From: RGIG5050 sp045636065
Lineage (GTDB): Bacteria > Verrucomicrobiota > Kiritimatiellia > RFP12 > UBA1067
Assembly: GCA_045636065.1 (NCBI GenBank)
Contig: JAZTWW010000008.1
Location: 1-40,238, forward strand
Direction of reading: 5' to 3'
Length of the DNA: 40,238 nt
This document shows positions 32,345-40,238 of this stretch, piece by piece. The position numbers and the translations under genes are program-made. The notes under the pieces are model-generated. The model saw nothing but the letters and a program-made list of their open reading frames with translations, did not search any database and was not told the DNA's origin. The stretch's first letter is position 1, and every line of letters begins with the position of its first letter.

Positions 32345-32839
32345 ATGGCCGAAAAGAAGAAGAGCGTTCCATTCAACGGAACCCCGGAACAGGAGGCGGA
32401 GCTTAAGAAGGTGATTGCGGGCTTGAAGGACAGGCCCGGCGCCCTTATGCCTATCCTCCAGAAGGCGCAGGATATCTACGGATACCTGCCAAAAGAAGTG
32501 CAGAAGATGATTTCCGACGAGACTGGCATCCCCATGGAGAAGATCTATGGCGTGTCCACGTTCTACTCGCAGTTCAGCCTCTTCCCGAAGGGCAAGTACC
32601 GCATCTCCGTCTGCCTCGGCACCGCGTGCTACGTCAAGGGCTCCGGCGAGATCTACGAGGCCCTTCAGCAGAAGCTCGGCATCGGCGGCGGCGAGTGCAC
32701 CGCCGACGGCAAGTTCTCGCTCGATGCGTGCCGCTGCGTCGGCGCCTGCGGTCTTGCGCCTGTCATGATGATCAACGACGACGTCCACGGCCGTCTCGCG
32801 GTAGACGATCTCGACGGCATCCTCGCCAAGTACGAATAA
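32345..32839 (+). CDS. hydC: Electron-bifurcating hydrogenase gamma subunit (NuoE-like)
   Basis: The 164-residue product is a thioredoxin-like [2Fe-2S] protein. The four cluster cysteines are in CLGTACYVKGS and CRCVGACGLAPV, the NuoE pattern. An N-terminal helical domain (EQEAELKKVIAGLKDRPGALMPILQ) is typical of NuoE/HydC. It transfers electrons within the trimeric hydrogenase that couples NADH and reduced ferredoxin oxidation to H2 production (or the reverse) in fermentative anaerobes. It is first in the operon, 13 nt before hydB. Confidence 0.92.
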   Translation: MAEKKKSVPFNGTPEQEAELKKVIAGLKDRPGALMPILQKAQDIYGYLPKEVQKMISDETGIPMEKIYGVSTFYSQFSLFPKGKYRISVCLGTACYVKGSGEIYEALQQKLGIGGGECTADGKFSLDACRCVGACGLAPVMMINDDVHGRLAVDDLDGILAKYE

Positions 32840-32852
32840 TCAGGAGAATTCA

Positions 32853-34730
32853 ATGGCTATCATAAAGACGCTGGAGGACCTCAACAGGGTCAAGGCCGAA
32901 GCCACCGAGAGGAAGCAGGGCTTCAAGCGCCGCATTCACGTTTGCGGCGGCACCGGATGCACATCTTCGGGGAGCCCCAAGCTAATCACCCGCCTGGAGG
33001 CCGAGATCAAGGCCGCCGGCCTCGAGAACGAAGTCGAGATCGTCAAGACCGGATGCTTCGGCCTCTGCGCCCTCGGTCCGATCGTGATCGTCCATCCCGA
33101 GAACAGCTTCTATTCGCGCGTCAGTGAGGATGACATCCCCCGCATCGTCAACGAGCACCTCAAGGGCGGCACGCCCGTCAAGGAGCTTCTCTACGAGGAG
33201 ACGACGAAGAGCCCCGACCACATCCTCCCGCTCGAGGAGACAGGCTTCTACAAGAAGCAGCACCGCGTGGCGCTCCGCAACTGCGGCGAGATCAGCCCCG
33301 AGCACATCGAGGAGTACATCGCCCGCGACGGCTACCAGGCCCTCTACAAGGTCCTCACCTCGATGTCGAGCGAAGACGTCATCAAGACCATGCTCGACAG
33401 CGGACTTCGCGGCCGCGGCGGCGCTGGCTTCCCCACCGGCCTCAAGTGGAAGTTCGCGGCGGCCAACAAGGCCGACCAGAAGTACGTCTGCTGCAACGCC
33501 GACGAGGGCGACCCCGGCGCGTTCATGGACCGCTCCGTCCTCGAGGGCGATCCCCACGTGGTCCTTGAGGCAATGGCTATCGCCGGCTACGCGATCGGCG
33601 CCACGCAGGGCTACATCTACGTCCGCGCCGAGTACCCGATCGCCGTCCAGCGCCTTGAGATCGCCATTGCGCAGGCCCGCGAGGCCGGCCTTCTCGGCGA
33701 GAACATCTTCGGCACCGGCTTCAAGTTCGACATCGGCCTGAGGCTTGGCGCAGGCGCGTTCGTCTGCGGCGAGGAGACGGCTCTTATGACCTCCATCGAG
33801 GGCAACCGCGGCGAGCCTAGGCCCCGTCCTCCGTTCCCGGCCCTCAAGGGTCTCTTCCAGAAGCCCACGATCCTCAACAACGTCGAGACGCTCGCGAACA
33901 TCCCGCAGATCATCATGAAGGGCGCGGAGTGGTTCGCCTCCATGGGCACCGAGAAGTCCAAGGGCACGAAGGTCTTCGCGCTCGGCGGCAAGATCAAGAA
34001 CACCGGCCTCGTCGAGATCCCGATGGGAACGACCCTTCGCGAGATCGTCGAGGAGATCGGCGGCGGCATCCCCGGCGGCAGGAAGTTCAAGGCGGCCCAG
34101 ACGGGCGGCCCCTCCGGCGGCTGCATCACCGAGGAGAACCTCGACGTCCCGATCGACTACGACAACCTCACGAAGATCGGCTCGATGATGGGCTCCGGCG
34201 GCCTGATCGTCATGGACGACTCCTCCTGCATGGTCGATATCGCGAAGTTCTTCCTCGAGTTCACCGTCGACGAGTCCTGCGGCAAGTGCACGCCCTGCCG
34301 CGTCGGCACGAAGAGGATGCTCGAGATCCTCACGAAGATCACCAAGGGCCAGGCCACGATGGAGGACCTCGACAAGCTCGAGGAGCTCTGCGAGCACCTG
34401 AAGCACAACTCGCTCTGCGCCCTCGGCCAGACCGCCCCCAACCCGATCGTCTCGACCCTCAAGCACTTCCGCGACGAGTACATTGCGCACATCGTCGAGA
34501 AGCGCTGCCCGGCCGGCGTCTGCAAGGATCTCCTGCAGTTCACGATCGACAAGGACAAGTGCATCGGCTGCGGCCTCTGCGCGAGGAACTGCCCTGCCAA
34601 GACGATCAACCGCACCGAGTACGTCGCGCCCGGACACAAGCTCGCATCCTTCGAGATCGACCAGTCCAAGTGCGTGAAGTGCGGCGTCTGCATGCAGAAC
34701 TGCAAGTTCAAGGCCATCTCCAAGAAGTGA
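32853..34730 (+). CDS. hydB: Electron-bifurcating hydrogenase beta subunit (NuoF-like, FMN/NADH)
   Basis: The product (625 residues) is a NuoF-type flavoprotein, the site of NAD(H) binding and electron bifurcation. Order: N-terminal thioredoxin-like [2Fe-2S] domain (CGGTGCTSSGSPK, KTGCFGLCALGP), NuoF core with GRGGAGFPTGLKW (NADH/FMN), CCNADEGDPGAFMDR, the [4Fe-4S] site SCGKCTPCRVGTKRM, and a C-terminal ferredoxin-like pair (CIGCGLCARNCPAKT, CVKCGVCMQNCKFKA). This layout is characteristic of HydB of trimeric hydrogenases, and not of complex I NuoF, which lacks the C-terminal ferredoxin. An AGGAGA site precedes the start. Confidence 0.95.
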   Translation: MAIIKTLEDLNRVKAEATERKQGFKRRIHVCGGTGCTSSGSPKLITRLEAEIKAAGLENEVEIVKTGCFGLCALGPIVIVHPENSFYSRVSEDDIPRIVNEHLKGGTPVKELLYEETTKSPDHILPLEETGFYKKQHRVALRNCGEISPEHIEEYIARDGYQALYKVLTSMSSEDVIKTMLDSGLRGRGGAGFPTGLKWKFAAANKADQKYVCCNADEGDPGAFMDRSVLEGDPHVVLEAMAIAGYAIGATQGYIYVRAEYPIAVQRLEIAIAQAREAGLLGENIFGTGFKFDIGLRLGAGAFVCGEETALMTSIEGNRGEPRPRPPFPALKGLFQKPTILNNVETLANIPQIIMKGAEWFASMGTEKSKGTKVFALGGKIKNTGLVEIPMGTTLREIVEEIGGGIPGGRKFKAAQTGGPSGGCITEENLDVPIDYDNLTKIGSMMGSGGLIVMDDSSCMVDIAKFFLEFTVDESCGKCTPCRVGTKRMLEILTKITKGQATMEDLDKLEELCEHLKHNSLCALGQTAPNPIVSTLKHFRDEYIAHIVEKRCPAGVCKDLLQFTIDKDKCIGCGLCARNCPAKTINRTEYVAPGHKLASFEIDQSKCVKCGVCMQNCKFKAISKK

Positions 34731-34749
34731 GCGGAAAGGATTTGTGACA

Positions 34750-36504
34750 ATGGATACCGTAAACCTTAAGATCAACGGCCTCGATGTTACCGCCCCTGCG
34801 GGCGCGACCATCCTCGAGGCTGCGCGCGCGGCCGGAATCAAGATCCCGACGCTCTGCTTCCTCAAGGACATCAACGAGATCGGCGCGTGCCGCATGTGCG
34901 TCGTCGAGGTGAAGGGCGCGAGGAACCTTGTGGCATCCTGCGTGCATCCCGTCGCGGAGGGCATGGAGGTTCTCACGAACACGCCTGCGCTCATCGAATC
35001 GAGGAAGCGCACGCTCCAGCTGCTCCTCTCCGACCACGACAAGAAGTGCCTCCAGTGCGTCAGGAGCGGCAAGTGCGAGCTCCAGGAGCTCTGCCAGGAG
35101 CTTGGCGTCGAGGACGAGAACTACTACACTGGCGAGCGCCACACCCCTGAAAAGGACGAGAGCGCCGTACACATGGTGCGCGACAACTCCAAGTGCATCC
35201 TCTGCCGCCGCTGCGTCGCGGTGTGCGAGAAGTGCCAGGGCGTCGCGGTGATCGGCCCCAACAAGCGTGGCTTCAACACATTCATCGGTTCGCCCTTTGA
35301 AATGGGCCTCGGCGAGACGAGCTGCGTCAACTGCGGCCAGTGCATCGCCGCCTGCCCGACGGGCGCTCTCTACGAGAAGAGCTACATCGACGAGATCCTC
35401 GAGGCGATCGCCGATCCCGAGAAGTTCGTCGTCGTCCAGCCCGCTCCTTCGGTGAGGGCCGCCCTCGGCGAGGAGTTCGGCTATCCGATCGGAACGGACG
35501 TCGAAGGCAAGATGGCCGCCGCCTTGAGGCGCATCGGCTTCGACAAGGTCTTCGACACCGATTTCGGCGCCGACCTTACGATCGTAGAAGAGGCTACCGA
35601 GCTCGTCGAGCGCGTCACCAAGGGTGGCGTCCTTCCGATGATCACGTCCTGCTCGCCCGGGTGGGTCAAGTACTGCGAACACTACTACCCCGACCAGCTC
35701 GCCCACCTTTCGAGCTGCAAGTCGCCGCAGCAGATGTTCGGCGCCATCGTCAAGACGTACTACGCCGAGAAGATGGGCATCGACCCGAAGAAGATCGTCT
35801 CCGTGAGCGTCATGCCCTGCACCGCGAAGAAGTTCGAGATCCAGCGTCCCGGGCAGGCCGCGGCCGGCGTCCCCGACGTTGACATCTCCATCACCACCCG
35901 CGAGCTTGCGCGTCTCATCCGCAAGGTCGGCATCGACTTCAGGGCCCTCCCCGACGAGGACTTCGACAGCCCCTTGGGCGAGTCCACCGGCGGCGCCGTC
36001 ATATTCGGCGCAACGGGCGGCGTCATGGAGGCCGCGCTCAGGATGGCGGTCGAGAAGATCACCGGCGAGAAGCTCGCCGACGTCGAGTTCAAGGAGGTCC
36101 GCGGCACCCAGGGCATCAAGGAAGCCACGTACAACGTCGCAGGCAAGGAGGTCAAGGTTGCCGTCGCCAGCGGCACCGCCAACGCGAAGATCCTCATGGA
36201 TCAGATCCGCGCCGGAACCGCGCCCTGGACGTTCGTCGAGGTGATGTGCTGCCCCGGCGGATGCGTGTGCGGCGGCGGCCAGCCGCAGGTCCACGCCGAC
36301 GTCAGGAACTTCCAGGACGTCAAGGCTCTCCGCGCCGGAGTCCTCTACCGCAACGATGCGGCGAAGGCCATCCGCAAGAGCCAGGACAACCCCTCGATCA
36401 GGAAGCTCTACGCCGAGTACTTCGGCGGCGAGGAGAACTTCGGCTGCGAGAAGGCGCACCACATCCTCCACACGCACTACGTGCCGAGGACGGTGAACGG
36501 CTGA
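34750..36504 (+). CDS. hydA: [FeFe]-hydrogenase catalytic subunit
   Basis: This 584-residue protein makes or consumes H2 at the H-cluster. N-terminal [2Fe-2S] ferredoxin domain (CRMCVVEVKG), a His-Cys3 [4Fe-4S] site (DKKCLQCVRSGKCELQELC), two [4Fe-4S] sites (CILCRRCVAVCEKC, CVNCGQCIAACPTGAL), then the H domain: L1 TSCSPGWVKYCE, L2 MPCTAKKFE, L3 EVMCCPGGCVCGGGQP. All H-cluster cysteines are present; the L3 has an extra Cys at the first position of the usual MACPGGC. ATG 34750 has GGAAAGGA at better spacing than GTG 34744. Together with hydB and hydC it forms a group A3 bifurcating enzyme. Maturases HydE/F/G are not in the window. Confidence 0.97.
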   Translation: MDTVNLKINGLDVTAPAGATILEAARAAGIKIPTLCFLKDINEIGACRMCVVEVKGARNLVASCVHPVAEGMEVLTNTPALIESRKRTLQLLLSDHDKKCLQCVRSGKCELQELCQELGVEDENYYTGERHTPEKDESAVHMVRDNSKCILCRRCVAVCEKCQGVAVIGPNKRGFNTFIGSPFEMGLGETSCVNCGQCIAACPTGALYEKSYIDEILEAIADPEKFVVVQPAPSVRAALGEEFGYPIGTDVEGKMAAALRRIGFDKVFDTDFGADLTIVEEATELVERVTKGGVLPMITSCSPGWVKYCEHYYPDQLAHLSSCKSPQQMFGAIVKTYYAEKMGIDPKKIVSVSVMPCTAKKFEIQRPGQAAAGVPDVDISITTRELARLIRKVGIDFRALPDEDFDSPLGESTGGAVIFGATGGVMEAALRMAVEKITGEKLADVEFKEVRGTQGIKEATYNVAGKEVKVAVASGTANAKILMDQIRAGTAPWTFVEVMCCPGGCVCGGGQPQVHADVRNFQDVKALRAGVLYRNDAAKAIRKSQDNPSIRKLYAEYFGGEENFGCEKAHHILHTHYVPRTVNG

Positions 36505-36526
36505 AGACAGCCTCTGCCGGAGAGAA

Positions 36527-36556
36527 GGCGCGCCCCTTGATAGGGCGCGCCTTTGA
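36527..36556 (+). terminator. Terminator of the hydrogenase operon
   Basis: GGCGCGCCC (36527-36535) and GGGCGCGCC (36543-36551), a perfect 9-bp stem with a 7-nt loop, followed by TTTGATTT. It begins 22 nt after the hydA stop. Confidence 0.85.
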
Positions 36557-36621
36557 TTTCGGCGGGCTGCGCCTATGGAAGTGCTGCACATATCCTGAAT
36601 GCAACGATACAAGGTAACGAC

Positions 36622-37314
36622 ATGCTTGAGTCGCTCTCCGCCCACCTTGACGCCATCGCCGCGTTTGCCCCCGTCTGGGGGTACGCTTTCATATTCGCGT
36701 TCATGGCAGTCGAATCGAGTTTCATCCCGTTCCCGAGCGAAGTCGTGATGCTGCCGGCCGGATTCCTGGCGGCGCGCGGCGAGCTTACCCTGGGGCATTT
36801 CGGCATCTTCGGCGGGGCATGGGGCGATTTCGCGCTTGCCGTCGCCGTAGGCACCCTTGGCAGCCTCGCAGGCGCGTATTTCAACTACTTCCTGAGCGCC
36901 AGGGTCGGCGAGCCGTTCCTCAGGAGGTACGGCAAGTGGTTCTTCGTGAAGAGCTCGCACCTCGACAGGGCGAGCGAGATATTCAACAGATACGGCTCGA
37001 TGACGACATTCGTCTGCAGGCTCCTCCCTGTGATACGCCAGCTCATATCGATACCTGCGGGGCTTGCAAAGATGTCCTTGAAGCCTTTCACGTTCTTCAC
37101 GACTTTGGGTGCGGGCCTCTGGAACGTGATTCTCGTCACGACTGGATTCTGGTTCGGGCTAAGCTTCCGCGAGATGGCCTATTCCGAGCTCGTCGTGGAG
37201 GGGAAGGCTCTCGTCTCCGAGCACTACATGTGGCTTATAGCGGGCATTGCCGTCTTCGTTGGCGGCTATATGGCGCTTGCGCGGCTTGCGATGGGGCGCG
37301 GCAAGGGGAACTGA
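36622..37314 (+). CDS. DedA-family membrane protein
   Basis: The product (230 residues from ATG 36622, AAGGTAA upstream) belongs to the DedA/VTT family of undecaprenyl-phosphate and phospholipid transport-linked proteins. The family motif ESSFIPFPSEVVMLPAGFL, the helix FSGAR-like region (LGSLAGAYFNYFLSARVGEPF) and FVCRLLPVIRQLISIPAGLAKM are typical, with four to five hydrophobic helices. An upstream TTG start at 36553 would overlap the terminator stem and is rejected. It is 1 nt before the activase gene. It probably helps recycle lipid carrier at the inner membrane. Confidence 0.9.
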   Translation: MLESLSAHLDAIAAFAPVWGYAFIFAFMAVESSFIPFPSEVVMLPAGFLAARGELTLGHFGIFGGAWGDFALAVAVGTLGSLAGAYFNYFLSARVGEPFLRRYGKWFFVKSSHLDRASEIFNRYGSMTTFVCRLLPVIRQLISIPAGLAKMSLKPFTFFTTLGAGLWNVILVTTGFWFGLSFREMAYSELVVEGKALVSEHYMWLIAGIAVFVGGYMALARLAMGRGKGN

Positions 37315-37315
37315 G

Positions 37316-38053
37316 ATGGTCAAGGCGAAGATACATTCCTTCGAGAGCTTCGGAAGCGCCGACGGCCCCGGGGTGAGATTCATCGTTTTCCTGAGCGGCT
37401 GCCCCTTGAGATGCGCGTACTGCCACAATCCCGACACATGGGCAAAGCCGCCAGATCAGGAGTTGTCGGCGGACGAGGTTCTTTCAAAGGCTCTGAGGTG
37501 CCGCGAATACTGGGGGGATAAAGGCGGGATAACCGTCTCCGGCGGCGAGCCGCTTCTCCAGATGGAATTTCTTCTTGAGCTTTTCGCCAAGGCGAAGGCC
37601 GAGGGCGTGACGACGTGCATCGACACCTCGGGGACCGTCTTCACGTGCGATGAAGGGTGGCTTAAGAGCTTCGATGCGCTCATGGCGCTTACCGACACCG
37701 TCCTTCTCGACATAAAGCACATCGATGACGAGGCGCACAGGAAGCTCACCGGGCGGACGAACGCGAACATACTCGACTGCGCGCGCCATCTCAGCGATCT
37801 CGGGACGAAGGTGTGGATAAGGCACGTACTCGTTCCAGGCGTCAACTCGGACGAGGCCAGCCTCAGGCGCACGGCCGATTTCATAACGGGTCTCAGGAAC
37901 GTTGAACGGGTCGACGTCCTTCCCTACCATACGCTCGGCGTATTCAAGTGGCGCAATCTCGGAATCCCCTACACCTTGGAGGATACTCCCACCCCCAGCG
38001 CCGCAGAGATGGCCCTCGCAAGATCGATACTTGCAGTCAAGCTAGGGATTTGA
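37316..38053 (+). CDS. pflA: Pyruvate formate-lyase activating enzyme (radical SAM)
   Basis: PflA uses S-adenosylmethionine and a [4Fe-4S] cluster to place a glycyl radical on pyruvate formate-lyase. The 245-residue product has the cluster motif CPLRCAYCHNPDTW (C-x3-C-x2-C), DGPGVRFIVFLSG upstream, the SAM site TVSGGEPLLQ and VLLDIKHID; length matches. Start ATG 37316 has AAGGGGAA upstream; the open frame upstream is inside dedA. pflB itself is not in the window. Formate and acetyl-CoA formation fit the hydrogenase next door (mixed-acid fermentation). Confidence 0.95.
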   Translation: MVKAKIHSFESFGSADGPGVRFIVFLSGCPLRCAYCHNPDTWAKPPDQELSADEVLSKALRCREYWGDKGGITVSGGEPLLQMEFLLELFAKAKAEGVTTCIDTSGTVFTCDEGWLKSFDALMALTDTVLLDIKHIDDEAHRKLTGRTNANILDCARHLSDLGTKVWIRHVLVPGVNSDEASLRRTADFITGLRNVERVDVLPYHTLGVFKWRNLGIPYTLEDTPTPSAAEMALARSILAVKLGI

Positions 38054-38175
38054 GGATTATTGGTGGCAAGCCGATTTGGGGGAAGGGATGTAAGGGATCT
38101 ACGCGATAAAAGCGATAAATCCAATGTGTGGACTGAGAATTCGAGGAAGGGATCTAAGCGATAAATCCACTGGAT
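38050..38175 (+). repeat. Dispersed intergenic repeat, third copy
   Basis: Forward unit directly after pflA: GAGGATTATTGG, GCCGATTTGGGGGAAGGGAT, GATAAAAGCGATAAATCC, then a shorter GGGATCTAAGCGATAAATCC. It resembles positions 1-145 at both head and tail. Unlike the other two loci there is no inverted partner in the following 200 bases. The rest of the gap up to the promoter at 38240 shows only a weak ACGGC/GCCGT hairpin. Confidence 0.8.
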
Positions 38176-38239
38176 TATTGCTGTTTACGGCGAGTTATGC
38201 CGTGAAAAGGGCAGGTGGAAAATTTCTTGAATTACCCTC

Positions 38240-38268
38240 TTGACAGTCGGGAGGTTTTTTGAGAGAAT
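38240..38268 (+). promoter_or_regulatory. Promoter of rplM-rpsI
   Basis: TTGACA (38240-38245), 17 bp and GAGAAT (38263-38268, four of six). The start is predicted near 38275. Confidence 0.65.
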
Positions 38269-38274
38269 AACACC

Positions 38275-38397
38275 TCAACAGCCGAGATCGGCGAGATTCA
38301 AGTCGGTCTCCACGGATGATCCCTAGCATCCGGAAACCAAGGACAAAAAACCCAAGTCGGGTTACAAAGCCACAAAAGAAGAGGAAAGAGAACAGAC
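38275..38397 (+). promoter_or_regulatory. Structured 5' leader of rplM
   Basis: A leader of about 123 nt with hairpins GAGATCGGC/GTCGGTCTC (38284-38292/38302-38310, two wobble pairs) and AACCC/GGGTT (38349-38353/38359-38363). Ribosomal protein leaders of this kind often carry a binding site for one of the encoded proteins (L13 in several bacteria). No match to a known leader family can be claimed. Confidence 0.45.
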
Positions 38398-38829
38398 ATG
38401 CAGAAGACGACTCGTGCCAAGGACCCGGGCGAAAGCCGCAAGTGGTTCGTGGTTGATGCGGACGGCCAGAGTCTCGGCCGCCTTGCTGTGGTGATAGCGA
38501 ACAAGCTTCGCGCAAAGGACCTTCCCACGTTCGATCCGTCGGTTGACGCCGGTGCGTTCGTGATTGTCGTCAACGCCGCAAAGGTGGTGCTGACGGGCAA
38601 GAAGGAAGAGCAGAAGACATATCAGCGCTACTCCGGTTTCAGGGGCGGCCTGAAGGAGTTCACCGCTTCGGAAATGCGCGAAAAGCATCCCGAGCGCATG
38701 ATAATGGAGGCCGTGTGGGGCATGCTGCCGAAGAACACGATCGCGCGCAAGATGATGACGCGCGTCAAGGTGTTCGCCGGCGCCGAGCATACGCACGCCG
38801 CCCAGAAGCCCGAAGCGATCAAGCTCTAA
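38398..38829 (+). CDS. rplM: 50S ribosomal protein L13
   Basis: The 143-residue product is L13, an early-assembling 50S subunit protein. The segments WFVVDADGQSLGRLAVVIAN, FVIVVNAAKVVLTGKKEEQKTYQRYSG, and VWGMLPKNTIARKMMTRVKVFAGAEHTHAAQKPE are characteristic. It is followed by rpsI after 12 nt, the conserved bacterial pair. A purine-rich GAGGAAAGAG ribosome site precedes the start. Confidence 0.98.
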   Translation: MQKTTRAKDPGESRKWFVVDADGQSLGRLAVVIANKLRAKDLPTFDPSVDAGAFVIVVNAAKVVLTGKKEEQKTYQRYSGFRGGLKEFTASEMREKHPERMIMEAVWGMLPKNTIARKMMTRVKVFAGAEHTHAAQKPEAIKL

Positions 38830-38841
38830 TGGAGGTCCGAA

Positions 38842-39243
38842 ATGTCAAAGATTGAAGTCATCTCCGCAGGAACGGGTCGCAGGAAGACCGCCGTCGCACG
38901 CGTGAACCTCGTCAAGGGCACCGGCAAGTGGACGGTCAACAAAGTCGCGCTCGAAGACTACATCACGAGCGAAGCGTTGAGGAGCTACCTCAAGCAGCCC
39001 ATCGCCATCTCGGGCTACGACCTGAGCGAGACGGACGTCATAGCGTTCGCGAAAGGCGGCGGCTGCTCCGGCCAGGCCGGCGCAATCCGTCACGGTCTCG
39101 CCCGCGCCCTCGTGGCGGCGGACGGAAACCTCCGCGCCGTCCTCAAGAAGGCCGGCTGCATGACGCGCGACAGCCGCATGAAAGAGCGCAAGAAACCCGG
39201 TCAGCCCGGGGCTCGCAAGCGCTTCCAGTTCTCGAAGCGTTAA
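38842..39243 (+). CDS. rpsI: 30S ribosomal protein S9
   Basis: The 133-residue product is S9, whose C-terminal tail contacts tRNA in the P site. GTGRRKTAVARVNLVKGTGKW and GGGCSGQAGAIRHGLARAL are typical, and the C-terminus ends in Lys/Arg-rich KRFQFSKR as required. GGAGG precedes the start. Confidence 0.98.
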   Translation: MSKIEVISAGTGRRKTAVARVNLVKGTGKWTVNKVALEDYITSEALRSYLKQPIAISGYDLSETDVIAFAKGGGCSGQAGAIRHGLARALVAADGNLRAVLKKAGCMTRDSRMKERKKPGQPGARKRFQFSKR

Positions 39244-39258
39244 TCGGAACGGAAGGAC

Positions 39259-39328
39259 ATGCCCGAGGCGCTGCCGAGGGCATTTCAGCGCAGAGCCGCG
39301 CACGGCCAGAGGCCGTCACGGCTCTTTG
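39259..39328 (+). terminator. Two hairpins after rpsI, possible terminator
   Basis: ATGCCC/GGGCAT (39259-39264/39278-39283) and a longer stem AGAGCCG plus ACGGCC paired with GGCCGT plus CGGCTCT (39292-39307/39311-39325), followed by TTTG. The second is a plausible intrinsic terminator; the short U-run makes it weak. It could instead be a leader element of the helicase gene, which begins 21 nt downstream. Confidence 0.5.
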
Positions 39329-39349
39329 TGCATTAAAGAGGTGATCATA

Positions 39350-40238
39350 ATGGCTTTCGGTTTTATAAAGAAGCTTGCCGGCCTTCTAACCGGCAAGAAG
39401 AACGATGCCCGGGGCAAGGCGCAGGGCGACCAGAGGCAGGGCGGCAACGGGCGCGGCAAGCACGGAAAGCGCGGCCGCCACGGCCGTGGCGGCTCCGGCG
39501 GCGACAGGCGCGAAGGCGCCGCACAGCCGCAGCAGCCCAGGGGCGAACAGCGTGCCGACAGGTCGAAGGACCAGGATAGGCGCAGGCCCGGGAGGGGCGA
39601 GCAGCGTCCCCAGGGCCAGGGGCAGCAGCCACAGGGCGAAAGGCGCGACGGCAAGCCCGATCAGCGCCGCCAGCAGGGCGGCGAACGCCGTCAGGACCGC
39701 CCCCAGCGCGAGCGCGGCGAGAGGCGCGACAGGCGCCGCCAGGACCGTCCCCAGCGCGGTGCCAACACGGCCCCCAACGAAATGCGCCCGGGCGGCGTGA
39801 TGACTCCCGAGATAATCGAGGCGCGCCGCCTCGAGCACGAGAAGTGGGATCCCGCGAGCTTCGTCGTCGAGCCTGTCGAGGGCAAGAAGCGCTTCCAGGA
39901 CTACGACCTCCCGCCGGAGGTCATGCACGCGATAGCCGATCTCGGCTTCCAGTACTGCACGGACATCCAGGCCTTGAGCCTCGAGCACGCCCTTGCCGGA
40001 AAGAACATCGCCGGAAAGGCTCAGACGGGAAGCGGAAAGACGGCGGCGTTCCTCGTCGCCATCCTGACGCGCTATCTGCGCACTCCGGAAAAGCGCGCCG
40101 CCGCAGGCGGCACCCCCAGGGCGCTCGTTCTCGCGCCCACGCGCGAGCTCGTCATACAGGTCTGCAAGGACGCCGACCAGATAGGCAAGTACCGCGGCCT
40201 CAGGGGCCTCGCGGTCTACGGCGGAATGGACTACGACC
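39350..40238 (+). CDS. DEAD-box RNA helicase with Arg/Gly/Gln-rich N-terminus (truncated by window end)
   Basis: ATG 39350 follows AGAGGTG by about 6 nt; the gene runs off the window. Residues 1-15 (MAFGFIKKLAGLLTG) may form an amphipathic helix. Residues of about 16-145 are low complexity, rich in Arg, Gly, Gln and Asp, and likely disordered and RNA-binding. From about residue 185 the DEAD-box core begins: Q-motif (IADLGFQYCTDIQ), Walker A AQTGSGKT, motif Ia PTRELVIQ and a GG. The visible portion is 296 residues. Such helicases unwind RNA in ribosome assembly, decay or cold adaptation; in RhlE/RhlB-like enzymes the basic tail is usually C-terminal, so the N-terminal placement is notable. Confidence 0.92.
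   Translation, partial: MAFGFIKKLAGLLTGKKNDARGKAQGDQRQGGNGRGKHGKRGRHGRGGSGGDRREGAAQPQQPRGEQRADRSKDQDRRRPGRGEQRPQGQGQQPQGERRDGKPDQRRQQGGERRQDRPQRERGERRDRRRQDRPQRGANTAPNEMRPGGVMTPEIIEARRLEHEKWDPASFVVEPVEGKKRFQDYDLPPEVMHAIADLGFQYCTDIQALSLEHALAGKNIAGKAQTGSGKTAAFLVAILTRYLRTPEKRAAAGGTPRALVLAPTRELVIQVCKDADQIGKYRGLRGLAVYGGMDYD

Noticed and set aside
36553..36621. N-terminal extension of the DedA protein from TTG 36553
   Set aside because: It would begin right after the hydrogenase terminator, lacks a ribosome site and is not family-like; ATG 36622 fits.
32982..36960. Two ~700-codon minus-strand open frames opposite hydB, hydA and dedA
   Set aside because: Low-complexity Leu/Ala/Arg/Asp/Val translations mirroring well-identified + strand genes.

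Overview
The window looks like a chromosomal segment of a GC-rich, diderm, probably anaerobic member of the PVC superphylum (Kiritimatiellota/Lentisphaerae/Verrucomicrobiota-like). This is inferred from the mix of genes rather than from a marker tree: type III secretion genes in the Chlamydia-like order sctO-sctP-sctQ, Kdo/LPS synthesis and export genes, an HPr kinase-type PTS without sugar permeases, a trimeric electron-bifurcating [FeFe]-hydrogenase and a pyruvate formate-lyase activase. About 85% of the DNA is coding, and every confident protein gene lies on the + strand.

Layout. 1-490: an intergenic repeat forming a long inverted pair, then a TGGCAC-rich stretch with a good sigma54-type promoter ahead of dnaK (493-2388), which ends at a strong terminator. 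2459-6524: a sigma70-type promoter and four type III secretion genes (stalk SctO, proline-rich ruler SctP, C-ring SctQ, CesT-like chaperone). 6532-10732: an acyltransferase whose start codon sits at its predicted transcription start, then kdsA-lptC-lptA-lptB for outer-membrane LPS; LptA carries a TolA-like Ala/Glu/Lys helix. 10797-17349: hpf-hprK-ptsH-ptsI-glgA-rluD-like-queC, coupling ribosome hibernation, HPr signalling and glycogen synthesis.

17346-26658: the most unusual block. One promoter leads a membrane-anchored unknown protein and six tightly spaced or overlapping genes: a zinc-ribbon/FHA/ABC transporter fusion, a membrane-anchored P-loop GTPase-like protein, a protein resembling the GTPase-associated protein GAP1, a lipoprotein, an exported patatin-like phospholipase and a two-helix membrane protein. 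It may be an undescribed membrane-associated GTPase/GAP1/phospholipase system. It is followed by tRNA-Val(GAC) and a PHP-domain phosphatase/nuclease that starts 22 nt after the tRNA.

27656-32344: a plastic, repeat-laden island, AT-rich in part. It holds an RHS-core remnant fused to a phospholipase A2-like toxin tip, a putative membrane immunity protein, an unknown immunity-like gene and its frameshifted paralogue. A 224-bp promoter/leader/N-terminus cassette is duplicated, so that the RHS toxin is expressed from the 5' end of the immunity-like gene. 32276-36556: an operator-like palindrome, promoter, hydrogenase operon hydC-hydB-hydA and terminator. 36622-38053: a DedA-family protein and PflA. 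A third copy of the intergenic repeat precedes a structured leader with rplM-rpsI, and the window ends inside a DEAD-box helicase with an Arg/Gly/Gln-rich N-terminus.
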